Below, in pieces: positions 1 through 11,346 of a stretch of 64,000 bases of DNA. The notes beneath the pieces were generated by a model. That model was not told where the DNA came from, did not search any database, and saw only the letters and a list, made by a program, of their open reading frames with translations. The stretch lies in NCBI GenBank assembly GCA_020631735.1, contig CM036162.1, positions 92,242,401 through 92,306,400 on the forward strand. Direction: 5' to 3'. The stretch's first letter is position 1; each line of letters starts with the position of its first letter. Both the position numbers and the translations under genes were made by a program. Source of the stretch: Saccharum officinarum. Lineage: Eukaryota; Streptophyta; Magnoliopsida; Poales; Poaceae.

Positions 1-419
1 CAATGTGTTCCTCATGGTGAACAAATCCTTCATCGAAATGAATTTGTCACTAGCTGATTAATAAGACTTTATAAGAGCTACATCCTTGATTCTAGAGAAG
101 GGAAAACTGCAATTACCTCATGCGAGGACAACATACATCATATATACCAATACGCCAATTGCCATCAACACGTCTAGATTACTAAAGCACACGACATTCT
201 GTCTGTCTGACAATAAGAATATGCTCAACGAAAACTAGAGCTCATTAGCTCAGAACTCATCGACTACTACGACGCACGAACCACCTGTGGCGGTTGGCAT
301 CTAGGTACATGGTTTTGCACACGACTCATATCAGTATTCAGTACACACGACTACTCATCTCCAGTGCAGATCGGCGTGAGAGATCGAGCACCGTCGTCAC
401 CTGACCTCCCAGGAGGCTA
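1..419. other. SAUR 3' flank, no gene seen
   Basis: AT-rich intergenic DNA at the window edge, lying 3' of the SAUR gene, so it probably includes that gene's 3' UTR. I see no long ORF, no terminal inverted repeat and no RNA gene in it. Confidence 0.6.
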
Positions 420-815
420 CTATGACCGGCCGACGAGGAGCGGCCGTGCGGGGACGAGCAGGCGGTACGCGGAGTGGCCCCTGACAAGGCCGCACCTCGC
501 CACGGCGGCCGCCTGGCCAGCAGCGTCCTCCTCCTCGATCTGCTCCAGCACCCGCACGAAGGCGTCGGCGTCGCACGGCAGCGCGAGCGGGCCGGCGGCC
601 GCGTACCCGAACGCCTCCTCGGCCTCCTCCAGCAGCGCCCGGAACAGCGGGTGGTTCACGCACTCCGTCCGCACCACGAAGCGCTGCCGCCCCGCGCCGA
701 CGCACACCGTGAAGCATCCCTCCGGCGCCGGCGCCGGCTTGCTCCTCCGCGCGCTGCGGCACCGGTCCAGCGTCTTCATGATGAGCCCCGCCGGCTTCCT
801 TCCTTTCTCCGCCAT
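420..815 (-). CDS. SAUR family small auxin-up RNA protein
   Basis: Single-exon gene encoding about 131 aa, the usual size and structure for a plant SAUR. The ATG at 815-813 is chosen because the frame upstream of it (MPTA...) has only a GTG, and MAEKGRKPAGLIMKTLDRCR is a SAUR-like basic N-terminus. The core SAUR domain is visible at about residues 35-100: a CFTVCVG strand, RFVVRTECVNHPLF, then the LLEEAEEAFGY helix. SAURs are known to promote acid growth by inhibiting PP2C-D phosphatases and so activating plasma-membrane H+-ATPases; that role is family knowledge here. The C-terminus is GC-rich and Ala/Arg-rich, as in many grass SAURs. The family-member number cannot be assigned from sequence alone. 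Confidence 0.9.
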   Translation of the reverse strand: MAEKGRKPAGLIMKTLDRCRSARRSKPAPAPEGCFTVCVGAGRQRFVVRTECVNHPLFRALLEEAEEAFGYAAAGPLALPCDADAFVRVLEQIEEEDAAGQAAAVARCGLVRGHSAYRLLVPARPLLVGRS

Positions 816-1020
816 GGCCGTGGGCACGCGTCGAACACAAGGCTTGGCACTTGGCTACTTAGCAAAGCTTGAGGTAGCAAAAGGTGAAATCAAGCTTAAC
901 AGTCAAGAATGAGAAGGTGCGTGAGAGGAATATATAGAGAGAGAGAGAGAGAGACAAGATGTTTAGTGAACCTAGAGGAAGGGTCTTGATCAAGAGGCTG
1001 TTTTTATATAAGATTAGCTA
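816..1020 (-). promoter_or_regulatory. SAUR 5' leader and core promoter
   Basis: Reading toward the gene on the minus strand, a TATATAAA motif lies at 1010-1003, about 190 bp upstream of the ATG. A GA/CT dinucleotide run (about 935-954) lies in the predicted leader and ends in GAGACA (951-956), which reads TGTCTC, the classic auxin-response core, in gene orientation. Its position downstream of the TATA box makes a functional AuxRE uncertain. Confidence 0.4.
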
Positions 1021-1204
1021 GCTAGGGGCTCATGAGAGAGAGGCTCTATAGTTGTTTAGTACACAATAATTGCATATAGAATTGCACGCTTCAACTTGTA
1101 GCGCGTAGTACGTGCATATAGTACAATTGTTAGGGTACGGTTTGGCAGTTTCGGAAGGGTAAAGAACCGCAGCAGGAGCAGGAGCCGAAACCGGAGTAGG
1201 AGAT

Positions 1205-1337
1205 ATGAGCCGTTCGCTTCGCTAAAAAGTCATGGCTAAAAATACTGTTCGCTTGATTTGTTATGAGAGAAAAAACACTATTCCAACTTAAAAAACAAGC
1301 TGAAAAATACGGATTATAAGAGAATGAACATGGGGCC
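1205..1337. mobile_element. Tourist-like MITE (GTTCGCTT type), degenerate
   Basis: The segment has the phrases GCCGTTCGCTTCGCT, GTCATGGCTAAAAATACTG and TTGTTATGAGAGAAAAA. These belong to a MITE family very common in panicoid grasses, whose ends begin GGGCC-GTTCGCTT. The far end reads GAATGAACATGGGGCC on the plus strand. No clean target duplication could be seen. The call rests on remembered family phrases. Confidence 0.4.
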
Positions 1338-2172
1338 AATCCTCCACGCAGAGTCATGACATCAAGCATGGCCGAAGCTCTCGAGAGGGGCCATTCTGGT
1401 GTCAGCGCAATAATGCAGTAGATTTAGCGGCAGGTTGACCCCTCTCGCTGTGTGCATGATTGCATTAGTTTGGAGGTGTCGAACGCCCCAACCACAAGGG
1501 TTGTTTAGCTTAATTAGCAACCGTCTCTCTATACTGATCTTCACCCAAAAATGCAGCAACGCTCCAAACGTCAGCTTCTTGCAGATTTGTTTTATGGTTT
1601 TTTCAGTCCGCGGGCTTCGTGACAAACACCTAATAATCGTTCAAACCCTGGAAACAAAATGCAAGCATGATTCTTGAAGCCCTTCAGTCTGTTTGGCAGT
1701 CTTGTACTCTCATTCCCACAGGAAAGACTGCACTGAGTTTGGCCGCAGCATCATATTCGTGCTGTACGCCGTACCATGTTCGAGTCCGGGAGAAAAGACA
1801 AGAGAGGTAACGATCCTGATGAACTTCTCAAGTTCAGCAATCGGTTACAACGGACACCTGTACCTACTCCGTGTCACATGCACATTGGGTAACGCCTGCT
1901 TTTGGCGCCGAGATGAACCAGACTTTTGTAGTTCCATAACTCCATTGCAGAATCCACACCAATCATATACCCCACTTTATGTGTACACCCAACGGCCACA
2001 CGCATCCAGCATGAACTCCAAACAGGATGGATATACGTTGTGAGCATATAGGATGGCCCTTTGACACCTTGTTCATGTTGAGTATTATCAAACATAAATA
2101 TTAAATAATCGAATTTTGTTTTCAATTTTCCATATATGTTTGCCGACCTACTCACAGTTTTCCTTTTCGACA
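1338..2172. other. Gene-free intergenic DNA
   Basis: Moderately AT-rich sequence with only short ORFs that show no recognisable domains or codon bias. I see nothing functional in it. Confidence 0.5.
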
Positions 2173-3197
2173 GTGCTAGCGTCCGGATGTTAGGACGGAT
2201 GCCCGCATGTTGTACTCCGTTTCGTGAGCTCCACGCGGGCCCGCGCCGCCCCGAACAACAAGAGGGGAAGGGGGCAGTGCCTCCGATTCAGAAGGACCCG
2301 GCCGCGGCATCGTATGGATGCCTGCCAGCGCCGAGAGGACACACCGAGACGATACAACTAAAGGTGAGGAGGAGAGATGCAACCCCCGATTTGCTTTTGA
2401 AACATCCAAATGCAACAATTACAACATACGTCTGAAGGTAAATGAAACACTTGAAACAAGCTTCTGAAACATTTGAAAAAAAACACCTAAAAACATTTGA
2501 AAACATTGCAAACATACGCAACATCCAAATAAAACATGCAACGTATGTGTGAAAAATATGCAAAATCTCGACAAACACACTTGCAACATGTATCCGGAAA
2601 ACACAGACGAAACAGTGGTAACAAACCTTTGCAGCATATGTCTACAATCATTGCAACATATGCAACATCTCGATCTACTTTTGCAATATCCATCTGAAAC
2701 ACTTGCAACATACCTCTGAAATATCTAAAACACTCGAAACATACTCTTGCAACATGCACTTTTCAGCAAAACATGGCAGCCAGGTGGGCGGAGCACGGCA
2801 CAGCAGGAGGCGGTTGTGCGGTCGCGGTGGAGAAGGAGGATGGCAGCGGGCGGGCGACTGTTTGGCCCCCGGTGAGCGGCTACGCTGCCCCGGCGATAGG
2901 GCGCACACGGTGCCCGCGGTGGAGGCGACAACAGCAGTCAGGCGGTGTGGCCTCTTGTGGCGAGCACGCCGCGGCGGTGCGGGCGCGGCGGCGGTGGAGA
3001 AAAAGGCTGGGGGAGGCGGTAGAGAGGGAGGCGTGCGAGAGCCACGTCGGAGCTGGTCGCGGAGTGCAATCGCGGTGATGCGTGAATTTTTTTTAATCTA
3101 CGGTGACCGAAGGGGGCGGATAGAAACAGATAGGCTTCTGGACGTCGGGTCTACCAACAAGGGCGTCCGAGCGACGGACGGCTGGTCCCAGCATTGC
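2173..3197. mobile_element. Non-autonomous DNA element of the GCAACAT-motif family
   Basis: The left end CAGTGCTAGCGTCC and the right end (reversed, CAATGCTGGGACC) are similar imperfect terminal repeats, each followed by GTCCG-rich sequence. The interior (2380-2760) is a degenerate array of a GCAACAT...TGAAACACTTG phrase; a GC-rich segment follows (2775-3070). Related copies lie near 19.1-19.7 kb and 52.3-53.7 kb. No transposase was found and no target duplication was resolved, so the superfamily is left open. ORFs inside are shadows of the GC-rich part. Confidence 0.45.
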
Positions 3198-3924
3198 CGT
3201 TTCCTTTTTCATTGCACCTTCATGTGTAACTATGCATTCAATATATGCATATTTGAAACCTTTGCTTGAGCTATGTCATTTCTTATCGCAGGTCAGTTGT
3301 TGATACTTTATGGATCCAAACTTTTGTCACCCCAATTTGTAACAAAGTTTTTTTTCTGTTCATTAAGTTGAAACTTAACCATCTGTTATTACCTCTTATT
3401 TCATACCCTCTCTTGTAGTCTGACTACAATGGTATGAGGCTCAAAAAATGTAATTGCGAAAGTAGAAAAAAGTAAAGTCATATATTTATCCATTGACATC
3501 TTGTTAAGATATTAACACGGTAATTGATCGATATATTTATTTCAATGTTTTCATTGACATTAGTTATAAGATAACATTAAACAATGCTTGTTTAACAAAT
3601 TAGTTTTAATATATATTCGCTCATAAATAAATAAAAAAGAATATTTTTTAGCTCCAGAAGTGGAGAAGAATTTTATCATGGAATGTGTAGGATATCTGCA
3701 TTCTGATTCGGAGGAATTGAGCGACGATCTGATTTAAATTTGTTTTGCAATATATATTTAAATTTGAAAGTGCAAATCCAATTCATATGATCCATTTTCC
3801 ATTGTACGAGCTGAAACAACCGCTCATAGTTATCAGACCATGTTCATCAGTTCATGAGCACAATGAACTAGACACGGCAGCACCAATACTAGCATATCTT
3901 GGCAAGCTTCTTCGCTCATGGATT
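3198..3924. other. AT-rich 3' flank of the Ole e 1-like gene
   Basis: AT-rich sequence between the GCAACAT-type element and the stop of the minus-strand Ole e 1-like gene. The part nearest 3924 is expected to hold that gene's 3' UTR. No other gene is seen. Confidence 0.5.
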
Positions 3925-6877
3925 TCAAGGCCGAGAGGCCGCTTCTCGGGAAGGCGGGAAGCGGTAGAACGGCGGCGGCGGTGGCGACGGCGCCGGCTCG
4001 TAGAGCGGGAATGGCAAGAACGGTGGCCGCAGGAACGGCACGAGCCAGTCCGGCACCGGGAACGGCCACGGGAACGACACGGTCCCGCCGGCGCCGCCTC
4101 CCGGGACCCGGAACGGCGGCCAGAAGAGCGGCAAGAACGGCCAGAAGAAAAGCGAGGAGCCGAACGCGTCGCCCCCGTCCCCGTCCCCGTGGCCGTGGCA
4201 GAGCGCGCCGTCCCGTTTGGCGGGGCGGAAGTTGAGCGCGTTGAGGTTGAGGAAGCAGGCGCTGGTGGCGCGGGAGCGGAGCGCGATGTGCTGCGTGGAG
4301 CCCCCGAGGCCCGGGACGTTGCAGGCGGCGGAGGAGCTCCGGACCAGCGTGGCGCGGCACGCCGAGCGGACCTCGTGGCCCTCGCGGCACTCGAAGCCGT
4401 CCACGGGGGGCACGTCCAGCTTGTACACGCCGTGCTGGTCGGTGGTGCGCTCCGCTTCCAGGGACAGCTCTTCCGACGACGTCGAGTTCACCTTGAAGCT
4501 GCACTTGATCAGCACCCTGGCTCCTGCACGCACCATTTATCACCGTTCGTTAGTTCAATCATGTTTTGATTCAGATGTCAGGGATGGTAACAGTAGAATG
4601 TCGGCACTCCCTCTGGGCACAGAAACCGAAAAGGTGCCATTTTGAACACACCACAAAATGTAAAATTCACCACTGATTCTACTGTTTTCCTTCCGAAAAA
4701 CAGAGTTTATAAGAGTTTATATGTAAAAATTTGGGGGAAAAAACGTTGCTCTAGAAGTATTAATGTATTATTTAAGAAAATGTGTTCATATCATACACAC
4801 AAAACTGTCATGAAGCTATCTAGAGTCTAACAGTAAATAATTTGATTACAATGTAAAGATGAAAGCCAGCTGAGCTTCTGGAATCTGAGCTCTGAGGTGA
4901 GGCGTTGGCAATCTAGCGCAGAACTTCTGGTCATAAGCATGCAATACTTTTATGACAATTCATATGCACAGATGTACTGAATGTCTGAATTCTGAAGATC
5001 TCTACGTCATGGCGACTGATATAACACCCAATTACTCAGTGAGGCACATTTCAGCTCGAGACAGTATAACCTATAAATTCCAGTGCATAATGAATATGGG
5101 AAAAACATGGTGTTCAGAATAGATGAAGTAAATAAGCAATGGAGAAGGACGGAGCTTGTCACTGAAAAAAAAAACCCTGCGAATTCGATCTCAAGCTGTA
5201 CTTGTACTACATCGCAATGGTAAATGAGCTCCTTCAGGTAACTGAAGTCATTTGGGAATTGACAATTTGTATATCAGTAGGAATGCCCCGCGCGTTGCTG
5301 CGGGTCTGAAGTAGAAATATAAATAAGTTAGACTAAGAATTAGAAGATGTATATGTATAGATGCATTAGCACAATTATGCAGATTATATGGATTGACATA
5401 TAGGTTTCATCAGAAGATTCTGTGTTACTTTTCAAAAAAAATACTTGTTGCTACTATAGCACATTGTTTTTCTCATTCTTTTACCTTTTGCTTAACTTGT
5501 CTTTATAAGATTTGTGATTCTCTCGTTAGACTTTGGACCTGTCAACAAATCAAATATAGATCGCCCAAATCTCATCCACCCGAACCCCTCACCCCTACTA
5601 TACCTTGAGGGTCATCCCCCGTCCCAAAAGTTCAAGAGTTTCCTTCACAAAATCATACATGTTTCGGAGGACCACATGTAATCCATATAATTTGCAATTT
5701 TGCTAGTTTTTTTCTTAGAAACGGCAGTTTTGCTAGGCTTTGCTCAGAAGCGGTTTAAATGTTTGCAAAAAAGTTATCGAAATATATCCATGTGGGATCT
5801 TGTTTTGAAGAGCTTATTGCGAGAAACATCATGGTGCAATTGGATTTTAATTACGATATTTGGTTTTAGGTGCTATGACTTTTTTCTATTTCAAAAGAAA
5901 TATCCAGTGGGGAGATAAATGGAGCTTAGTGGGCGCATGATGTCACTTAGTGGGCGCATAACATCACTTTTAGGATTAGACCAATGAGAAGCTAGAGAAT
6001 AGGCTAGTAGGAGTTTGTTGTATTAGAAGCATAGATGTGAGACACGTATGGCAAGCTTCGAGTGGGCCTGAGAGGGAACTTCGGTTACAGAAACACCCCG
6101 TACAGAGGATGAGCCAAAAGCCCAAAAGCTATAAACTACAATTGCGGGTTATGGGAGTGGAGGCAGAAATGAACCAAACCAAAAAACAAGCCATATGCCC
6201 ATATTTGTCAAACCTAGCTTGTCCTGATTAGCCACGTAGCAAATGGATGCTAAAATGTTGATTACCTCCTAGTACATACAAAATTTTTGAAAATTTCTTG
6301 TGGCAATGCTGAGAACTAAAGAGCATTGTAACACCTGAACAACTCAGCACACTTGCGTATCGGTTTCTTGTTGCTTATTAAAAAAAAAGTAAAATGAAAC
6401 AAAAAAAAACAATGACAGGAAAAAGATGCCGACGATCCTCCAAAACGTGTCAATGTATTGTAAGAACTTGTAAATCTACTGCAGAGAACAGCATGCAATG
6501 AACAACCTGATGTAAGAAAAAAAAAGTTTCTCTAGCACATTTCAGAGCTAAGCAGTCTTCTGCTGCAATGCAGCATCTTTTGTAATACTACCATTATTGG
6601 GGAAAAAAGCAATGCAGAATGAGGCAACGATCAAGGTCGTTAATGGCAATGCAGAAAAGTATAACTGATAGCATCTGCACTCACCTTTCAAGAAGAAGCT
6701 ATGTTTGGAGAAGGTATTGTTGGAGCAGGCGTCACAGTACACGGAGCCAACGACGGTGATGTTGTTGGCCAGGAACTTGGCCTCCGCGCCACTGAGCATC
6801 AGCAGCACCAGCGGCGCCATGAGCACGGCAGCCGGGGCCATCATCGCCATGGGGCTGCTGCTCGCCATTGCGGCCAT
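3925..6877 (-). CDS. Pollen Ole e 1 allergen/extensin-like secreted protein
   Basis: Two exons, 6685-6877 and 3925-4523, joined across a 2161-bp intron with donor AAAG|GTGAGT and acceptor GTGCAG|GAGCC. Phases match (193 + 599 bp = 263 codons plus TGA). The protein starts with an Ala/Met-rich signal peptide (about residues 1-33, cleavage near GAEA|KF). It continues with GSVYCDAC, FFLKGARVLIKC and the spaced cysteines of the Ole e 1 domain, then a Pro/Phe-rich extensin-like tail (PAPSPPPPPFYRFPPS). NxS/T sites (NNIT, NNT, NST) suggest glycosylation. This points to an apoplastic or cell-wall protein; molecular function is not known for most of the family. I began at MAAMASSSP; the second ATG, three codons on, is equally possible. 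'Pollen allergen' is a family label and need not mean pollen expression. Confidence 0.88.
5265..6020 (-). mobile_element. Possible small Helitron in the Ole e 1-like intron
   Basis: On the minus strand, sequence ending at about 5267 has a GC-rich hairpin (CCCGC...GCGGG with a short loop, 5286-5307) followed by GCATTCCTACTGA. The CTRR ending just after a hairpin is the Helitron 3' signature, and the insertion would be beside a T. A TC-starting 5' end may lie near 6015 (TCCTACTAGCC on the minus strand), but the flanking base is wrong, so the boundary is a guess. Confidence 0.3.
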
Positions 6878-8254
6878 GGGCTCGGCGAGCTGGGAATAAT
6901 CGAAGAGTGGGGACAGCCCGCAATGGAAGCCAGATTGGAGACAGAGGGAGAGAGAAGGAGACGGGGCGATGAGGCGGAAGCGAACAAGCGCATGTGAACC
7001 GGGCTCTCTTGGACGGGCGTGTGAGACATGGAGAAGATGGTCAAGCACTAGCTTCTGGTGTGTGGTCTCCTCTTACTCTCTTTACCTAAATTACCTTTAT
7101 TTACTGGGCCCACTGGCAAGTGAAAGGGCGATGAGGAAATGGTGCACGAGAATATGTGGTTTTAATTTTGTTTCTCGAGCTCTGGAAGGAAGCAGGATCA
7201 CTAACCCTGTTTGCTGGAAAGCATTTACCGGATCAGCTGTACAAATGAAGTAAAAACACAGATAAAATAAGTTAGTCGGATCTAATTTCTACTTCTTAGT
7301 TCCAACGAGAGCAGTGAAAATAAGTGCAGCCAGAAACGTATTGTTTAGTCGTTGATTTCAGTTTATTTTGGCACTTCTCCTGTACTTCAGGTGTCTGAAT
7401 TTTAAGATAATTTCAGGCAACACTCTTGTACCACCAACTACTAGTAAAAGTAAATTGTTACTTTTGTGATTTATTATTTTTCTTTGTATTATAACATATT
7501 AATTTTTTGTCCTTGTCCTGCTATAGAAATAACTGTAATTGTTAAATTGTCTTTGTGCCAACACAAATTAGATTTGTTTGGGTTTGCTGTTTTGTCTAAC
7601 GAGTTTTTTTTCTCGGGATCGAAAATTGCAGATTGCGTCTACAGAAATTGCAATGAACGAAGTATGCAATTTTAGTATAAAACATATGCAATAACCGTCG
7701 CCTGAAAGAAGACTAAAATTTGGCAAATCCCTTATTTTGGCCAAAAACAATTTATAAGCTGTGCCAATCAGGGTCACACTGGTAGGCTGTTTAAGCCAGC
7801 TGGCTAGACTACATGGGCCGAACTGTCTACCGGTTTGGACTTCTGGATTCCTGATGGGCCGTGTCCTTGTGCAGTTGGAATTCCTACTGGGCCCCATCGG
7901 CCGGTTTCGAGCACGTCACGCGCAGCGCAACTGGATCCCGATGCGCGGAGAGAGCACGCACCGGCACGGGCGCTGCGCGGATCAGCGAGCGTTGCCGAGC
8001 AGATGCAGCCGGCGCACGGCAGGAACGCACGCAGTCACCCGCCTGCAGGCCACGGGCAAAAGCCCAGCTCCGCCGCGTTGGGTTGGGAAGAGCCCGGCGC
8101 GGAAGCGGAACGGCTGGGCAGTTGGGCCAGCCGGTGTGGCCGTGCGGTGCAGGCGGGCAACGGGACCGCGGAGGCTGGGGCCGGCCCGGGTCGCCGCTTG
8201 GTTCCGTTGGGCTCCGTGCCGTGTGTCTCGCCTAGTGGATCGGAGTGGTGGGTG
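6878..8254. other. Ole e 1-like gene upstream region and intergenic DNA
   Basis: The first few hundred bases upstream of 6877 should hold the promoter of the minus-strand Ole e 1-like gene, but I see no convincing TATA box. The part from about 7780 to 8254 becomes GC-rich and ends at an assembly gap. ORFs in it show no domains. Confidence 0.4.
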
Positions 8255-8354
8255 NNNNNNNNNNNNNNNNNNNNNNNNNNNNNNNNNNNNNNNNNNNNNN
8301 NNNNNNNNNNNNNNNNNNNNNNNNNNNNNNNNNNNNNNNNNNNNNNNNNNNNNN
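8255..8354. other. Assembly gap (100 N)
   Basis: Exactly 100 unknown bases, the conventional placeholder for a gap of unknown size. Nothing should be read across it. Confidence 0.98.
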
Positions 8355-8439
8355 CTTCAACAACTATCAACTAGCGAGGGTCCCCAAATTCCAGCCTCAT
8401 CTTCTGAGAGTTCCGAGACGACAACATAGCCAGATCACA

Positions 8440-8710
8440 GTCAACATGAACATGGTGCTCTGTCTATCTGCAATCCCATCGTGGAACCATCTCTCATTTC
8501 GACGACTGTGAAACAGAACCTGGACAGCATCATGTCACTGGAATCAGTGCCATTTCTGTTGTCCCAAGTAACGTGGAGATGCAGATTGGTGCACTCACCT
8601 CTCATGTTTCTTTGTGCTCGGGCCTCAGACGACCCAGCAACATATCGAGCATGCTCTGTACATCAACTGCATTGCTGTCGATGGCCTGCGTGTACAATTG
8701 TAGCAGTACA
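8440..8710 (-). pseudogene. ASY1/PAIR2 gene fragment (exon 19-20 region)
   Basis: Diverged copy of 11990-12200 in the complete ASY1 gene downstream. Shared phrases include CCATCGTGGA-CCATCTCTCA, GTCATGTCACTG, GAGATGCAGATTG and GTCTTTGTGCTC-like sequence, together with the exon-19 start GCCATCGACA on the minus strand. The copied exon 19 carries extra bases and runs into a stop (HKET then TGA). It includes intron sequence, so it arose by DNA duplication and not through a spliced RNA. It stops abruptly at the start of the PPR gene's 5' leader. Confidence 0.7.
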
Positions 8711-8755
8711 TCACTGCGTTGTCCACTAACACGTGTCTTCCCCCGGAACGCTGCC

Positions 8756-10126
8756 ATGGTGAGCAACAAGTTCTCGTCGTACCACCTCGCCGCGGCGCTC
8801 CGCCGCGAGCTGGACCCCGCCGCCGCGCTCCGCCTCTTCCTCAACCCTCCTGCCTCCGCGACGCCGTTCCGCTACTCCCTCCGCTGCTACGACCTCATCA
8901 TCTCCAGGCTCGCTGCCGCGCGCCTCTTCCCGGCCATGGAGTCCATCCTCTCCCGCCTCGCCTCCTCCTCCTCGGGTCCCCGGCCCCGCGAGCAGCTCCT
9001 CTGCCGCGTCATCTCCGCCTACGGCCGCGCCCGCCTCCCCGCCGCCGCGCGTCGCGCCTTCACGCACCCGGCCTTCCCCGGGCCCGCACTGCCAGGGCCC
9101 TCAACACCCTCCTCCACGCCCTGCTCGCCTGCCGCGCGCCCCTCCGCGACCTCCTTGCCGTCTGCCGTGACGCTGGGGTCCCGCCGGACGCGTGCACCTA
9201 TAACATTCTCATGCGAGCGGCGGCAGCGTCCGGCTCCCTCGACCACGCGCGCCACCTGTTGGACGAAATGCTGCGACGGGGCATCGCGCCGACAGTAGTC
9301 ACGTTCGGCACCCTTGTCGCCGCGCTGTGCGATGCTGGCCTACTGGAAGACGCGTTCGAGATGAAGGAAGTGATGGTCAGGCAGTACGACGTGTTGCCGA
9401 ATGTTTATGTGTATACAAGTCTGATCAAGGGCTCTGTGAGAAAGGGGATGTGGATGCCGCGTTGACGCTCAAGGAAGAGATGGCAGGGAAGGCAGATCTT
9501 GTGCTGGATTCTGCTGTATATGCAACACTTGTGCGGGCGTTGTTCCGGTAGGGCGAAAAGGTGCGGTAGTTGGATTGCTGGAGGAGATGAAGGGGAGGGG
9601 GATTGTGGCTGATAGGGTGGTGTACAATGCGATGCTTGCAGGCTTTTGTGAGGATGAGAAGGATTTTGGTGGTGCATTTGCAGTGCTTGACGACATGCAG
9701 AAGAATGGGTGCAAGGCGGATGCGGTGAGCTATAATACATTGGTTGCAGGGTTGTGCAAGTTGGGCCGGTGGCGGGATGCGAGTGAATTGGTCGAGGATA
9801 TGCCAAGGCAGGGGTGCCATCCAGATGTGGTGACCTACAGAATGCTCTTTGATGGGATGTGTGCTGCTGGGGAGTTTCTTGAAGCAAACCAGGTTCTGGA
9901 TGAGATGGTTTTCAAGGGTTTTGCACCAAGCAAGGATGGTGCACAGAAGTTTGTCCAGGGGATTGAGAGGGAAGGAGATGTGGCATTGCTAGAGTCAGTG
10001 TTGTGCCGACTAGCGAAGGTGAATGCTTTGGTGTCAAGTGGATGGGAGAAAGCTGTAAGTGGTGTGCTGAATGATCCCACAGAGTTGAGGCTAGAGAAGC
10101 AGCTTGATTCTTTAAGAATTGCTTGA
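8756..10126 (+). pseudogene. PPR protein gene (At1g53330-like), frame broken
   Basis: Intronless P-class pentatricopeptide repeat gene. The ATG at 8756 opens MVSNKFSSYHLAAALRREL; repeats such as DACTYNILMRAAAASGSLDHA, TVVTFGTLVAALCDAGLLED and DAVSYNTLVAGLCKLGRW follow at 35-residue spacing, and the reading ends in LRIA then TGA. The frame drops by one at about 9085, 9435 and 9555, all in the same direction, so three single-base deletions explain it. There is also a TAG at 9549. PPR proteins bind organelle RNA and act in editing, splicing or stability. The overall order resembles Arabidopsis At1g53330. Either this is a recent pseudogene or the assembly has base-deletion errors in G/C runs; the high coding quality on both sides of each break keeps the second option open. 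Confidence 0.8.
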
Positions 10127-10504
10127 TTAGACACCATAGTGGATTTGATCAATACAATTAGAGTAGCGAAAAAAGTGGCAACCTTAGTTTCTAAAGAAAC
10201 AAATATGTTCATCTGTTGTACAAGGCTGCGCTGCAGGTAGTCTTGCCCAATTCAGGTTAGTTCCTTGCAGGTAGTATTATTAAAGGCAGAGAAAGATTAA
10301 AATTGAAATCTAAGGTGTGCGACTTATTTGAGTGAAGTTAATTTGGCATAAGATTCGAATATAGGATGCATCTATCGCAAAAAAAGAACCTTCATGTTTG
10401 CACATAGATGGTCATATATATTTTAGTTTTTGTGGTATGCTTCTAAATATATTGTTATTTTGTTCCCTTGCTGACAATAATGTGTTCTTTTGAATACTAA
10501 TATA

Positions 10505-10606
10505 CTGCCTCCTATCACTTTTACTTGTCGTTTGAGACAATGATTTAGACTTGCAAATAACTCTGTTAGTGTGTCTGAAACGACGAGTAAAAGTGAACAG
10601 AGGGAG
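10505..10606. mobile_element. Stowaway-like MITE (TA target duplication)
   Basis: 102-bp element with near-perfect terminal inverted repeats of about 28 bp: left CTGCCTCCTATCACTTTTAC, right (reversed) CTCCCTCTGTTCACTTTTAC. It is flanked by TA on both sides (10503-10504 and 10607-10608), the Tc1/mariner Stowaway hallmark. Confidence 0.8.
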
Positions 10607-11022
10607 TACTTGTTAACATTTCAACACACTTTTCCTCAAGTCTCTCCTGTAAATAGCTCCATTTTCATTAGCCAAGGTGATTTAGTGCATAGGACAGGAG
10701 AAGAGGATGTAGTAGTTTTTTTCCTTTCCAAAATAGCAAACATTTATGTTTACATAACAAAAGTACAAAACTGAGGGACAAGTACTCCATGCTCTCGAAA
10801 CTATTCGAGTTGGACAAGTTAATAGAAGTTTGCTGTAGGAAGAATCACTTTGTCGAGAAAGATTGTAACATATCCTTGATTCTCGGTTCACCAATTGGAG
10901 GCATGCTCCACTAGGGAAGATGTTTTTGTCTTATGATCAAAGAGTATATGGCTGTGAATTCCTTTAGATGTAGCATATTGCTGTATTGAGTTGTGTAACA
11001 TAAACCTGGGTAGGTTTTGAAG

Positions 11023-11272
11023 AGTGTAACAGTAGCAACATGAAAACAGAAAATAAGTGGAATATAAAATCCATAATCTATTGAATTATCATGCATTCAA
11101 CAGAAGCTTCGTATGTCCAATTTCTGTGTCAATAAACATCTGTTTGATTTTGTAGAAGAGAGTGCTCATCACCAGATCAAAAAGAGCAACAGGTTAACAG
11201 ATGTCTACAACTTTTACTACCTTGTGAAACGTTGGGACTGGAATCTACATCGCGCAACTCTCTACCTTGTGA
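11023..11272. repeat. Source segment of a 250-bp duplication at 22145-22394
   Basis: Reads identically to 22145-22394 with a constant offset of 11122 and no indels. It lies in the ASY1 3' flank, whereas the copy is fused between two partial acid phosphatase copies. It covers all of the first 45-bp tandem unit and the start of the second. Confidence 0.9.
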
Positions 11273-11346
11273 AACATTGGGACTGGAATCTACATCGCAG
11301 ATCTCTCTACCTTGCGAAACATAGGGAGTGGAATCTACTTCTGCAG
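11221..11346. repeat. 45-bp tandem repeat, 2.8 units
   Basis: Units start at 11221, 11266 and 11311 with CTTG(T/C)GAAAC, then share GTGGAATCTAC-type cores. The second and third units diverge slightly. The array lies in the presumed ASY1 3' UTR or just beyond it. Confidence 0.85.

Noticed and set aside
2703..3269. 188-codon ORF on the plus strand
   Set aside because: Lies in the GC-rich part of a non-autonomous element; overlapping long ORFs in other frames and low-complexity Arg/Gly/Ala composition show it is compositional, with no domain.
3745..4569. 274-codon plus-strand ORF
   Set aside because: Antisense shadow of exon 2 of the Ole e 1-like gene, whose splice sites, signal peptide and cysteine pattern support the minus strand.
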